In this document: positions 26,701 through 34,303 of the stretch, piece by piece | How positions within the stretch are numbered: position 1 is the stretch's first letter | Layout: the number at the start of each line of letters is the position of its first letter | DNA from: CAYQVO01 sp964421085 | Lineage (GTDB): Bacteria; Bdellovibrionota_C; UBA2361; CAYQVO01 | Direction: 5' to 3' | DNA: 50,407 bases | NCBI GenBank assembly: GCA_964421085.1 | Contig: CAYQVO010000027.1 | Location: forward strand, 1-50,407 | Program-made: the position numbers and the translations under genes | The notes under the pieces: model-generated | What the model saw: the letters and a program-made list of their open reading frames with translations, nothing else | Databases searched by the model: none | Told to the model about the DNA's origin: nothing

Positions 26701-26893
26701 GTGCGGCAACCGTATCTGCGACGACCTGTGCGCTCGCGCCTGGATACGACGTCGTCACCTGCACGGTCGGCGGGGTGATAGTCGGATACTGCTCGCGCGG
26801 CAGTTCCATGAACGCAATAGCGCCGAGCAGCATCGTAACGATGGCTATTACATTTGCAAAAATGGGCCTTTCGATGAAAAAGCGGCTTATCAT
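23756..26893 (-). CDS. RND (HAE1) multidrug efflux pump, inner-membrane subunit
   Basis: 1045 residues, close to AcrB (1049). It begins MISRFFIERPIFANVIAIVT (TM1). GIVVDDAIVIVENA in TM4 holds the proton-relay pair D411/D412. Two large periplasmic loops and a second TM half (residues 870-1035) follow, giving the 12-helix layout. It exchanges protons for export of amphiphilic compounds as part of a tripartite pump. AAGGAGG lies just before the ATG. The adaptor gene precedes it by nine bases; no TolC-like outer-membrane gene is adjacent, so one elsewhere must serve. The last residues (KGRVPIISQK) come from a palindromic repeat. Confidence 0.95.
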   Translation of the reverse strand: MISRFFIERPIFANVIAIVTMLLGAIAFMELPREQYPTITPPTVQVTTSYPGASAQVVADTVAAPIEQQINGVEGMLYMSSTSASDGSYKLLVTFGIDTDLDMAQVLVQNRVSMAMPTLPQDVTRQGVVTKKVSTSMLMVASLAAADDDSKHDSLYLSNFATINIRDRISRIPGIGDVNIFGAGDYSMRLWVDPDKLRARGMTAGDVINALKEQNVQVAAGQIGAPPAVPGTNFQYTVSTLGRLATVEQFENIVVKIVNGRTIYMKDVAKVELGAKSYSILFENTGKPGAGIGIFQLPGANALDVAQKVRETLEEMAPSFKSAGVKYDIPLDTTLFISASINEVYHTLFEAGILVLVVILVFLQYWRAVLVPLTTVPVTIIGAFIFMAALGFSVNLLTLFGLVLAIGIVVDDAIVIVENAAHHIDHDNLDPKPATEKAMDEILGPVIGITLVLIAVFLPTAFLGGLTGQLYRQFALTIASTAVISAINALTLKPAQCAVYLKRSPAESEKNAFFRGFNKVYGAIEKRYTEIIGRIVHHPYLMMGTFGGLVVLTGWWFMSLPVSFLPLEDQGYFMIGTQLPDAASQERTREVTNKIDEILKNTKGLKQWITIGGQSLLDGTNASNTATMYVIMDDWDKREDPSLSQDAITAGIRKQVAQIEEAITFVMIPPAIRGLGIAGGFQMMVQDKGGAGLPALGGMTQQMIQNASTQSGLRNLTTSFRAAVPQLYVDIDRSQAKTYDVPLDNIFSALQTYLGSVYANDFNVFGRTWQVLVQSLPQFRSVSTDIRRLEVRNNSGQMVPLSSVVKVKDTAGPLIITRYNMYPASSINGEAAPGFSSGDAITTMEDLAAQTLPGSMGYEWTAVAYQEKMASAAAALVFLLSVVLVYFVLAAQYESWSSPLAVIMVVPLGLLGSAAALTIRGLPNDVYAQIGLVLIIALSSKNAILIVEFARELRAKGTPLLEAAVEAARLRFRPILMTSFAFLLGVMPLLFADGAAAASRRAVGTAVFGGMVTATFLAVFFVPAFFVVMQSLSEKKGRVPIISQK

Positions 26894-26902
26894 GATCCCT
26901 CC

Positions 26903-28036
26903 TTACCTGGCTGGTGCAGCCGCTTCCTGCGGAGAGACTTCGGCCCCGGCTCGTGCCCTCTGGACACCGTTTACGATGACGGCATCTTCCAGTGAAAGCC
27001 CCTTTGTCACTACAGCCATACCGTCCACACTTGCGCTCTTCTCTATATGGCGCTGTTCCACCTTGTTGCCGTTCCCGACGATCATGACATAAAAACCTCC
27101 CTGATCGCTGAGTATGCCCCTTTCCGGGATAAGCAGAGAGTCCAGCTCAATGCCGACAGGAATCCGGACACGGCCGAATAACCCCGAGATCAGGGCGATA
27201 TCCTCGTTCTCGAATACACCCCTGAACTGAAGTGTTCCTGTCGCTTTATCAACCTGATTATCGGCAAAATCAATTGTGCCTCTGTGCGGAAAACCCTCTT
27301 CATTTGCGAGGCCGAGATAAATATCCACATCCTTTGGTCCCTGTTTCGTTTCCTTGCCCTCAGCCTTGATCCTTTCTCTCAATTCGAGAAGCTGCTGTTC
27401 ACCTATATTGAAGTAAACGTACATGGGGTTGTTTTTTATCACTGTAGTAAGAAGTGTCGCCTGCCCGGCTCCCACGAGATTTCCTATGTCCACAAGGTTT
27501 CTCGAAACCTTCCCGTCAATCGGCGTCCTTACCTGCGTCCATTCGAGATTAAGCTCAGCTGTAGCTATCTGCGCCTTAGCTCCTTCGATTGCAGCCGCCG
27601 CGGCATCTGCCTGAGCTTTGGCCTGAATTACGTCGAACTCGCTTACAGCTCTGCTCTGCAGTGCGGCTTTTTTCCTGACGTACTGCGCCTGCGCCGCGTC
27701 ATTATTCGCGACCGCTGTGGCAAGCTGTGACTTCGCCTGAACAAGCGCTGCTTCGAAAGGTCTTGGATCTATCACAAACAGGAGATCTCCCGCCTTCACC
27801 AGAGCGCCCGGAGCAAAGTTTATGCTCTGGAGATATCCCTCGACTCTGGCCGTAATATCCACAGACGCGGAAGCCTGGGTCACACCCGTAAATTCCATGT
27901 ACTGAGTCACAGGTTTCCGGACCGGCTTGCTCACCTGCACTTGAGGCGGCGGCGGTTCTTTATATTCATTCCGTCTGCAGGCTGTGAGGAATGTGGTAAA
28001 TACCAGGATTACCAAGGCAGTGACCAACCGTGACAT
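26903..28036 (-). CDS. RND efflux periplasmic adaptor lipoprotein (AcrA-like)
   Basis: 377 residues. A lipoprotein signal ends in LTAC (Cys20), so the mature protein is anchored by lipid in the periplasm. GYLQSINFAPGALVKAGDLLFVID is the first lipoyl half. A helical hairpin follows (AQYVRKKAALQSRAVSEFDVIQAK region), then the second lipoyl half (WTQVRTPIDGKVSR) and the beta-barrel (RVRIPVGIELDSLLIPERGI). It links the RND pump encoded nine bases downstream to an outer-membrane channel. GGGAG precedes the ATG. A strong hairpin repeat separates it from the upstream DUF1015 gene, so transcription likely begins in the 28.04-28.11 kb spacer. Confidence 0.93.
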   Translation of the reverse strand: MSRLVTALVILVFTTFLTACRRNEYKEPPPPQVQVSKPVRKPVTQYMEFTGVTQASASVDITARVEGYLQSINFAPGALVKAGDLLFVIDPRPFEAALVQAKSQLATAVANNDAAQAQYVRKKAALQSRAVSEFDVIQAKAQADAAAAAIEGAKAQIATAELNLEWTQVRTPIDGKVSRNLVDIGNLVGAGQATLLTTVIKNNPMYVYFNIGEQQLLELRERIKAEGKETKQGPKDVDIYLGLANEEGFPHRGTIDFADNQVDKATGTLQFRGVFENEDIALISGLFGRVRIPVGIELDSLLIPERGILSDQGGFYVMIVGNGNKVEQRHIEKSASVDGMAVVTKGLSLEDAVIVNGVQRARAGAEVSPQEAAAPAR

Positions 28037-28112
28037 TTCGGGCTCCCGGGAAAACTTATTGGAAATTCAATAACACCAGGAGCTTACCCGGGCGTGTGGG
28101 AGGTTGCAATGG

Positions 28113-28167
28113 AAAAAAGGGGAGGGTTCCTGTTTTCGCAGCGGAAACAGGAACCCTCCCCCTTTTT
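28113..28167. repeat. Palindromic dispersed repeat, copy 2
   Basis: Arms A6-GGGGAGGGTTCCTGTTTT (28113-28136) and AAACAGGAACCCTCCCCC-T5 (28145-28167) form a 22-bp stem with one extra C and an 8-base loop. The core matches copy 1 at 23736-23793. It touches the stop codon of the DUF1015 gene and probably terminates it. The two copies thus bracket the RND operon. Confidence 0.75.
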
Positions 28168-29351
28168 CACCTGAACTGATGCACAAACAGACCCGACCTC
28201 AGTTTCGGCTCGAACCAGGTGCTCTTGGGAGGCATTAGATGACCCGCGTCAGCGACTGCAAAAAGCTGCTCTATTGTCACCGGATACATGGAAAAGGCGC
28301 ATACAGCCGAGCCCTCGCGGACGATTTCCTCGAGTTCTTCCGTGCCGACACCGCCTCCCACAAAGTCTATGTTTTTATCGGTGCGTTCATCCTCAATTCC
28401 AAAAACCGGTCTGAGAATCCCTGACGAAAGAAGAGAAACGTCGAGTGCATCTACAGGCGATGCCGGATGCGGCGAAAACCCGGGCTCGAGCAGATACCAT
28501 GATTCTCCGGCGAACATGCAGAATTTTCCCGCCTCAGATGGAGCAGCCGTTTTCGTCTCTGTAACCTCGAAAACGCGGGATACTTTCTTCATCAATGTTT
28601 CCTGTGTCTCTCCCGACGGGAAACGCCTGATGATCCGATTGTAAGGCAGTATCCGGAGCTGATCATGCGGGAAGAGAACGGCGGGAAAATAACCGCACGG
28701 GACATGGGCAGCGCTTTCGGCGCGGTGATGCCCGTCGGCAATATAGGCATGAGGGACAGCCGCGAAAGCTGCAGTAAATGCATCGACGGCGTCAGCCTTC
28801 CACAGGATATGCCTGACCCCGTCGTCACTGGTAAAATCAAAAAGAGATTCTGACAGAGTTTCTTCCTTAATCAGAGATGACACCCGGGCGTTGCTTTTGA
28901 ACGCAAGAAACACAGGCTCCGCATGAAGACCTGTTTTAATCATGTGCCTTGTGCGGTCTTCCACCTTATCCGGCCTTGTTCTTTCGTGGACCTTGATAGT
29001 TCCATTTCTGTACTCATCGACGGATACACATCCCACAACGCCTGTCTGACTATGACCGTTTCTCTCTATCTGCTGATAGATATAAAGGCAGGGACCCAGC
29101 TCCCGGACGAGCACGCCTTGTTTCAGAAATATCTCCAGGTTCTCCGCCGCGCGCTTGTAGACTTTATCGGAATGCTGGTCGACACTCTCCGGAAATTCAC
29201 TGTCGCTCCGTGTGATTCGCAGGAAACTTTGCGGATTCTTTTCAATGATCCTCCCTGCCTCCTCGCGGCTGATAACATCATAGGGAGGACAGCTCGATAT
29301 CCGAACTGTATCTGAACTGAGGCGAAGTGAAATAAAAGAACGGATAAGCAT
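28167..29351 (-). CDS. DUF1015 family protein
   Basis: 394 residues. The family signature is visible as SCPPYDVIS near the N-terminus, NPQSFLRITR, a Tyr-rich YIYQQ segment, VHERTRPDKVEDR, and ADGHHRAESA about midway. DUF1015 proteins are widespread in bacteria and archaea, without an assigned reaction that I can vouch for. The DGHHR block resembles the ParB/Srx-like nucleotide sites of serine-kinase relatives; that link is inference. It follows the first phosphoribosyltransferase-like gene by 68 bases on the same strand and could be co-transcribed. Its stop abuts palindromic repeat copy 2. Confidence 0.85.
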   Translation of the reverse strand: MLIRSFISLRLSSDTVRISSCPPYDVISREEAGRIIEKNPQSFLRITRSDSEFPESVDQHSDKVYKRAAENLEIFLKQGVLVRELGPCLYIYQQIERNGHSQTGVVGCVSVDEYRNGTIKVHERTRPDKVEDRTRHMIKTGLHAEPVFLAFKSNARVSSLIKEETLSESLFDFTSDDGVRHILWKADAVDAFTAAFAAVPHAYIADGHHRAESAAHVPCGYFPAVLFPHDQLRILPYNRIIRRFPSGETQETLMKKVSRVFEVTETKTAAPSEAGKFCMFAGESWYLLEPGFSPHPASPVDALDVSLLSSGILRPVFGIEDERTDKNIDFVGGGVGTEELEEIVREGSAVCAFSMYPVTIEQLFAVADAGHLMPPKSTWFEPKLRSGLFVHQFR

Positions 29352-29419
29352 TGTCCGAGTCTAACCCGAACTTTTCACGAAACAAAATTCCGAGGAGACA
29401 GCCCATTGCACATTCTCCT

Positions 29420-30106
29420 TCAGCCTGGGGCACGGCACCCAGAACTCTTCCAGCCGTCGGGAAGAAGCCTTTCGCTGATCATCTCCATTTCCTCACACGC
29501 CCTCTCGAGCACATCTTCCGGGGAATCAAAGCTATCTGCATCCGGCTCCTGCATCACGAAATACCAGGAAGGAGCGCGGTTTTGCCTGATTACTTTCCCA
29601 TACAGGTAGGAATCGCGGTATTGATCCTTCATATCCCGGCCATCATTCACCAGAAATAGTGCGCCCGCGTGAATATCCACATCAATAAGAAATTTAAGGG
29701 CTTTCCGCATGACGAACAGGGTCCGGCCGGATTGAACCGCGTCATCAAGACAGAGGATTTGCCTGTCTCTTTGATTCCTGAGTCCCATGATTTCCGGATT
29801 ATCCTGCAGTATATCCACTGCTTCTTCCTCGGTTCTGATCTTCACAACCCTCTCGTCCAGGATGATTTTCGCCTCAGGCACAAGGATATTGAGTGCTGTG
29901 CGGAGCGGCCGGGTTTCAGGACCAGGAAGAATAACAACATTGATCCCTTTTTCCCTGATGAATTCGACCAGGATTCTTAACGCATCTTCGATGTCCTGAA
30001 CTTCGTTCCATCCCTGTCGATCGCAGGGATCATATTTCGCTATTTTAAAGGAGGCGCCATCCAACGGTTTATCATCTGATGAATCTAAACAAGGCTTGAA
30101 CGACAT
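29420..30106 (-). CDS. Phosphoribosyltransferase-like protein, paralogue 1
   Basis: About 228 residues from the ATG at 30106 (AGGAG upstream; an overlapping GTG at 30112 is less likely). The PRPP-binding loop reads ILCLDDAVQSGRTLFVMRKAL, where DD and SGRT replace the usual DD..TG.T. VVILPGPETRPLRTALNIL is the first strand-loop-helix of a type I fold. The C-terminal APSWYFVMQEPDADS-x-EDVLERA block is shared with the next upstream gene. The substrate base is unknown; neither uracil- nor purine-specific hoods are recognisable. A good sigma-70-type promoter lies at 30148-30176, so it has its own start. Confidence 0.75.
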   Translation of the reverse strand: MSFKPCLDSSDDKPLDGASFKIAKYDPCDRQGWNEVQDIEDALRILVEFIREKGINVVILPGPETRPLRTALNILVPEAKIILDERVVKIRTEEEAVDILQDNPEIMGLRNQRDRQILCLDDAVQSGRTLFVMRKALKFLIDVDIHAGALFLVNDGRDMKDQYRDSYLYGKVIRQNRAPSWYFVMQEPDADSFDSPEDVLERACEEMEMISERLLPDGWKSSGCRAPG

Positions 30107-30147
30107 TATCACTCCTGCATTCCGCAGTGATCGTGCGCGAAAACGTC

Positions 30148-30176
30148 ATTATGGCAGTATTATGCTTCAATTTCAA
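30148..30176 (-). promoter_or_regulatory. Predicted promoter of PRTase paralogue 1
   Basis: Minus-strand TTGAAA (30171-30176) and CATAAT (30148-30153), each one base from consensus, are separated by 17 bases. The start of transcription would fall near 30140, giving a leader of about 35 bases with AGGAG before the ATG. Confidence 0.55.
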
Positions 30177-30215
30177 AACATTGATTGTTTTCGATAAATC
30201 AGGAGGTTACCCTGT

Positions 30216-30989
30216 CTATTGCATGCAAAGTGCAGGCCGACAAGGGACCGGGATCCTGAGGTCTGCTGCCACGTTTGTCGCGATTTTCAGGATTTCCAGG
30301 GACGCTTTTTTAAGCACATCCTCGATATCTTCACACGAATACGCCTCGGGATTTTCTTTGATGAAATACCATGTGGGCGCCTGGCTATGACTCACTTTAG
30401 CGCCGAAAATATCCAGACGTGTGTCCGGCTGGATTCGTAAGCCGGCGTTGACCATGAACAGCGCCCCTGTAAAAATTACGCTGCCGGGGTAAACCTCGTT
30501 CATCGCCGTCCGAATTCGGGAAAGCGTCTTTCCGCTCTCAACACCGTCATCGAATACAAGTATTCTATCGCTTTGTTCAACTATCACTTGAATCTTGGGA
30601 TCGTCCCTCACCAGCTGCTCTATATACGACGGCTGCTTATTTCCAAGTTTGCTGAGACTCTCAACGGACATTGCTGGTGGTATGCCGGGCAGTAGAATAT
30701 TGAAGGCGGCGGCAAGCGGAGATGCCCCGCGCCCCGGCAGAATGACACCTTTTACATCCTTCTCCTGGATAAAGGAATAAGTTCTTTTCAGACCCTCCTC
30801 TATGGCTGAGACTTCGTTCCACTTATCGCACCTGTCGGGGAGTTTGATTACCCTGAAGGCTTCGCTCGGATACTCCGTACGAACAGGGATGTGAAACCCG
30901 CCTGGATGAAGCGAACCAGTAATGGCATCAGAGTCACAGACATCAGAGAGACGGGCACTGGAGACACAACCCACACTGGGAACGGACAT
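30216..30989 (-). CDS. Phosphoribosyltransferase-like protein, paralogue 2
   Basis: About 257 residues from the ATG at 30989 (AAAGG upstream; a TTG at 30992 is the alternative). It repeats the layout of paralogue 1: KWNEVSAIEEGLKRTYSFI, VILPGRGASPLAAAFNILLP, the PRPP loop ILVFDDGVESGKTLSRIRTAM, GALFMVNAGLRI, and APTWYFIKENPEAYS-x-EDIEDVLKKA. It has an extra 30-residue N-terminus with several Cys and Ser. The two genes are clearly a tandem duplication that has diverged. The spacer upstream holds an inverted repeat (31021-31055) and a dispersed element (31071-31130). Reaction unknown. Confidence 0.75.
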   Translation of the reverse strand: MSVPSVGCVSSARLSDVCDSDAITGSLHPGGFHIPVRTEYPSEAFRVIKLPDRCDKWNEVSAIEEGLKRTYSFIQEKDVKGVILPGRGASPLAAAFNILLPGIPPAMSVESLSKLGNKQPSYIEQLVRDDPKIQVIVEQSDRILVFDDGVESGKTLSRIRTAMNEVYPGSVIFTGALFMVNAGLRIQPDTRLDIFGAKVSHSQAPTWYFIKENPEAYSCEDIEDVLKKASLEILKIATNVAADLRIPVPCRPALCMQ

Positions 30990-31020
30990 CAAACTGCCTT
31001 TATTTAAATAGTCATAATCA

Positions 31021-31055
31021 CCTGCAGCTCGAAGATAAGAAGCGTTCGCTGCAGG
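31021..31055. repeat. Inverted repeat in the leader of PRTase paralogue 2
   Basis: CCTGCAGC-t-CGAA (31021-31033) pairs with TTCGCTGCAGG (31045-31055): an 11-bp stem with one bulge. It lies 32 bases upstream of the gene start, where it could be an operator or a leader hairpin. Confidence 0.45.
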
Positions 31056-31070
31056 AAAGAGAAACGTAAT

Positions 31071-31130
31071 AAGTGCCAGACGACTGTGTCCCTGATTTGA
31101 GTCATTCGAGATAAGTGAAATCAGGCCTGG
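31071..31130. repeat. AAGTGCCAGACGACTGTGTCCC dispersed element
   Basis: AAGTGCCAGACGACTGTGTC followed by the stem CCTGATTT (31091-31098) / AAATCAGG (31118-31125) resembles a family of intergenic repeats found in non-model bacterial genomes. Only one copy is visible here. It sits after the decarboxylase gene and might terminate its transcript. Confidence 0.4.
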
Positions 31131-31203
31131 TAACTATAAATTCTCACTATCTAATTTTTGAATCAAGCAAGTTTGTTGACCTCTGAAGCCACGGCTGATT
31201 CCA

Positions 31204-31983
31204 TCACTTTCCGGCAAAGCATGGCTCGCGCTTCTCGAGGAAAGCCTGAATTCCCTCCTCATAATCATCGCTGTCGTATACTCCGCGGCGAAGTCCCTGG
31301 AGCCTTTCGAACTGTTCAGGACTGAGCGGAGATGCCATGTCCAGAATACGGAGCTGCTCTTTCATCGCGGAGATCGTCCGGGGCGAATTTTTCGCTATTT
31401 TTTTCGCCATTGAAAAGACACACTCTTCCAGCTTTTCAGCATCGCAGATGCGGTTGATTATCCCTGAATCATACAGCCTCTGAACGGGGACCGGCTGCGC
31501 GGTGTAAAGCATCTCCCGCACAAGGCGGCCGCCAAGTCCGTTTTTCACATTAAGGAGGCCGGTAGTGTTATAAGGGACACCAAGCCGCGCAGGTGTCAAT
31601 GCGAAGGTGACATCCCGGGCGCACACTACTATGTCACATGCAAAACACATCTCGCATGCCCCGCCCCAAACTGAACCTTCAACCATTGCTATAACGGGAG
31701 CGGGGATGTGCCGGAGTTTTCTTATGAGCACTTCGAGCAGGTCGTTATACCCGAGCGGATCGCGTCCCTTCCGGGGAAGTTCCTTTACATCGTAGCCTCC
31801 GCTGAAAACCTCCGAGCCCGCCGGAGCTCTAAGCACAAGTACTCTCGCCTTCTCTGCGGAATACCTGTCGAGCAGCTCAACTATTGACGTCATAAGAGCT
31901 GAACTTAACGCGTTTCTCCTTTCAGCATTGTTCAGCGTAATGGTCGCTATACCTTCCGAACATTCACCGACTGCCAGAGCCAT
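31204..31983 (-). CDS. scpB: Methylmalonyl-CoA decarboxylase (crotonase fold)
   Basis: 259 residues from the ATG at 31983, chosen because GGAGG lies just upstream. The match to E. coli ScpB (YgfG, 261 residues) is evident through RNALSSALM, LRAPAGSEVFSGGYDVKELP, MVEGSVWGGACEM, TPARLGVPYN and FERLQGLRRGVYDSDDYEEG. It converts methylmalonyl-CoA to propionyl-CoA and CO2 without biotin. In E. coli it belongs to the Sbm propionate cycle; the mutase and CoA-transferase partners are not adjacent here. The His/Tyr-region residues of the active site look conserved, so the activity call is good, but other crotonase reactions are possible. Confidence 0.85.
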   Translation of the reverse strand: MALAVGECSEGIATITLNNAERRNALSSALMTSIVELLDRYSAEKARVLVLRAPAGSEVFSGGYDVKELPRKGRDPLGYNDLLEVLIRKLRHIPAPVIAMVEGSVWGGACEMCFACDIVVCARDVTFALTPARLGVPYNTTGLLNVKNGLGGRLVREMLYTAQPVPVQRLYDSGIINRICDAEKLEECVFSMAKKIAKNSPRTISAMKEQLRILDMASPLSPEQFERLQGLRRGVYDSDDYEEGIQAFLEKREPCFAGK

Positions 31984-32079
31984 ATACCGTCCTCCGTTCT
32001 GAATATGAAGGGCCGCGCTCCGCACTCACCGGGAGCAAGTTCCAAGGATCGCGGCCGCACATGACCATTCGCACCCTTA

Positions 32080-32670
32080 TCATACGCGGATTCCGGGGTC
32101 GGAGAGTGAAGACCCGACAGCTTCCCGGAGCGCGGGAAGGAGTTTTTTAAGATGATTCCCCGGACACTTCGTCGTAATCTCAATATTGAGAACGCTGCCT
32201 GTTTCACAGTGTCCCAGAATATTCGACGGGAGAATGCGGTAATCTCTGCAAAGATCAGTAATCAGACTCTTGAGGCTGTCGAACATCTCTCCGGAAGGTT
32301 CCTCATTTTCGAAGTTCCCGATGCAGCACACTCCGAAACTCCGGCCGTTCAGGCCCCGGGCGTGGGCCCCCTCCTGATCGAGCGGACGGCCGTCATGCAC
32401 CGTGCCTGCGGCATCGATAAGTTTGTGATATCCGATATCTTTCCAGCCAAGAGAGACATGATAATTCCGTATCTCCTCGACCCCCATCGAGCAATCAGTA
32501 GCTGAGTGGTGGATTACAATGAACCTCGGATCAAACCCGCCGATACTTTCGTCCATATATTCAGGATACGATGCCCTCTCTGCTGAAGGCAATGTAATAG
32601 AGCACCGGCGGAAACTGAAATCATAAAGCTCCCTCGAACATCGCCTTCGCCTCGAGGGAGGCTTCCGCAT
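32080..32670 (-). CDS. N-acetylmuramoyl-L-alanine amidase / PGRP-domain protein
   Basis: Up to 196 residues. The Amidase_2/PGRP fold is clear: FIVIHHSATD (Zn ligand His), DIGYHKLIDAAGTVHDGRPL, GAHARGLNGRSFGVCCIGNFE and a late LGHCETGS-x-TKCPGNHL with the second His and the Cys ligand. It would cleave the lactoyl-peptide bond of peptidoglycan. The longest frame starts inside the photolyase gene (50-base overlap); the ATG at 32556 (MDESIGGF) is a plausible true start. No signal peptide is seen in either form, so it may act on recycled fragments in the cytoplasm or as a lysis protein. Confidence 0.85.
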   Translation of the reverse strand: MRKPPSRRRRCSRELYDFSFRRCSITLPSAERASYPEYMDESIGGFDPRFIVIHHSATDCSMGVEEIRNYHVSLGWKDIGYHKLIDAAGTVHDGRPLDQEGAHARGLNGRSFGVCCIGNFENEEPSGEMFDSLKSLITDLCRDYRILPSNILGHCETGSVLNIEITTKCPGNHLKKLLPALREAVGSSLSDPGIRV

Positions 32671-33985
32671 GGTTGACCATGGGCCGGGGGTAATTCAAAG
32701 ATTCAGGCGCTTTCTTTTCCAGTCCATGAATCTGCACCGGGGAAAGGCCGGAAAGCTCCGGGACCCATGTTTTGATATATGTGCAGTCCCTGTCGAATTT
32801 TTTCTGCTGAATCCAGGGGTTGAATATCCGGAAATAAGGCTGCGCATCACAACCCGTCGACGCCGACCACTGCCAGTTTCCATTGTTTACGGCAGGATCA
32901 TAATCAATAAGCCTCTGCGCAAAATACTTCTCTCCTTCCCTCCAGCTGAGATGAAGATCTTTCGTAAGAAACGACGCGGCAATAAGCCTCGCCCTGTTGT
33001 GCATGTAGCCAGTCGCATTAAGCTCTCTCATTGCGGCATCTACGACGGGGAATCCGGTTCTCCCCCCGCACCATCTCCCGAAACTCTCTTCATCATACTT
33101 CCACTCGAGAGCATCCAGTTTCCTGTGAAAGGCGCCGGTGAAAACATGCGGGAAATGCCATGAAATGTGAGAGAAAAAATCACGCCAGTAAAGCTGCCGC
33201 AAAAAGGGAGACGAACTCCCAAGCGCCTCAGAAATACCGCGATACACCTCGCGCACGGACACTGTGCCGAATTTCAAGTGCGCCGACAGCCCTGTCGTCC
33301 TGACAGCCGGTTCGTCACGAAAGTTTTCATTTCCTTTCAGTTCCGAAAGACGCGACAGAAGGGCAAGGCCTTCTTTTCGGCCGCCTCTGAGAAACGGGCG
33401 CTCGAGAGCATGCGGCTTTGCGCCGGTCAGCGCCTCTGATGCGTTTGTATCAACAGCCGCAAAATTCTTCATCCTGCACTGTGCAGGCGGGCCGGGCTGT
33501 ACAGCGGACGATTTTTTCCAGAAAGGCGAAAAAACGGTATAAGGTCCTCCGTCGTTTTTCCGCACGTCTTCGGGCTCATTAAGAAGGGCGTCGCCGTGAC
33601 TTACGAGCGCAATGCCGCGCGATCTGCACACTGTTTCAATGTCCTCGTCACGTTTCCGGCTGAACGGAGTGTAATCCCTGTTCATGAACACCGCATCGAC
33701 ACCCATGCCGGGAAGGAGTTCATCGAGAATCTCTTCGACCTTTCCCTTACTTACCCCGAGGGCGCCGCCGCGGAGACGAAGATCAGCGTCCAGCTCTTCC
33801 AGCGAACTGAGCATGAAATCAAAAGCCGGCAGGCTCAGGTAGTCGTGTTTTTCGGCCTGCCTGGGATCGAGCACAAACCACGTCAGCACACTTTCTGATT
33901 TTTTCAGCGCATCGATTAACGCCGTATTGTCGTCGACACGGAGATCGCGCCGGAAAACGAAGAGGGATTTGGCATATCTCTTCAT
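32621..33985 (-). CDS. phrB: Deoxyribodipyrimidine photolyase
   Basis: 454 residues of the photolyase/cryptochrome family. The N-terminal alpha/beta domain opens LFVFRRDLRVDDNTAL. The FAD-binding domain carries GRTGFPVVDAAMRELNATGYMHNRARLIAASFLTKDL in pieces, then YDPAVNNGNWQW and FNPWIQQKKFD, with the Trp residues of the electron-transfer chain and the NGNWQW loop characteristic of class I CPD photolyases. It splits cyclobutane pyrimidine dimers using blue light. The ATG has no strong ribosome site. The 3' end overlaps the amidase frame. Presence of a photolyase suggests exposure to light at some point in the life cycle. Confidence 0.95.
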   Translation of the reverse strand: MKRYAKSLFVFRRDLRVDDNTALIDALKKSESVLTWFVLDPRQAEKHDYLSLPAFDFMLSSLEELDADLRLRGGALGVSKGKVEEILDELLPGMGVDAVFMNRDYTPFSRKRDEDIETVCRSRGIALVSHGDALLNEPEDVRKNDGGPYTVFSPFWKKSSAVQPGPPAQCRMKNFAAVDTNASEALTGAKPHALERPFLRGGRKEGLALLSRLSELKGNENFRDEPAVRTTGLSAHLKFGTVSVREVYRGISEALGSSSPFLRQLYWRDFFSHISWHFPHVFTGAFHRKLDALEWKYDEESFGRWCGGRTGFPVVDAAMRELNATGYMHNRARLIAASFLTKDLHLSWREGEKYFAQRLIDYDPAVNNGNWQWSASTGCDAQPYFRIFNPWIQQKKFDRDCTYIKTWVPELSGLSPVQIHGLEKKAPESLNYPRPMVNHAEASLEAKAMFEGAL

Positions 33986-34039
33986 TAATTTTCGGCCACA
34001 GCAGGCGTGGCCCTCCTTCGGGCACCGCGGACGAACGCC

Positions 34040-34303
34040 TTACACCGGCGTCTTTTCCTTCTGCGCGTAGCTGAAAAGAAGATCCACGAGCTGATTGATG
34101 CTCTTCACCTTTGAATAATCATCAGGATCAATCTCGAGCCTCAAATCCCTTGTCGTCCCGGAAACGATCTCAACGAGATCAAGACTGTCGGCGCCGAAGT
34201 CTTTCATGCTCTTGTCAAAATCCAGATCGGCGACATTCACCCCTTCGATGTTGTCCTTCACATGCTTGAGAATTACTTCGATAATCTTCTCGCGCGTCGT
34301 CAT
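34040..34303 (-). CDS. Acyl carrier protein
   Basis: 87 residues, acidic and helical. S40 in FGADSLDLVEI is the phosphopantetheine attachment site. It overlaps the reductase gene by four bases (ATGA), and AAAGGAGAG lies upstream. The sequence is somewhat atypical for housekeeping AcpP (TTRDLRLEIDPDDYSKV in helix III), which suggests a dedicated carrier for the ketosynthase and reductase encoded upstream in the same operon. Confidence 0.92.
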   Translation of the reverse strand: MTTREKIIEVILKHVKDNIEGVNVADLDFDKSMKDFGADSLDLVEIVSGTTRDLRLEIDPDDYSKVKSINQLVDLLFSYAQKEKTPV

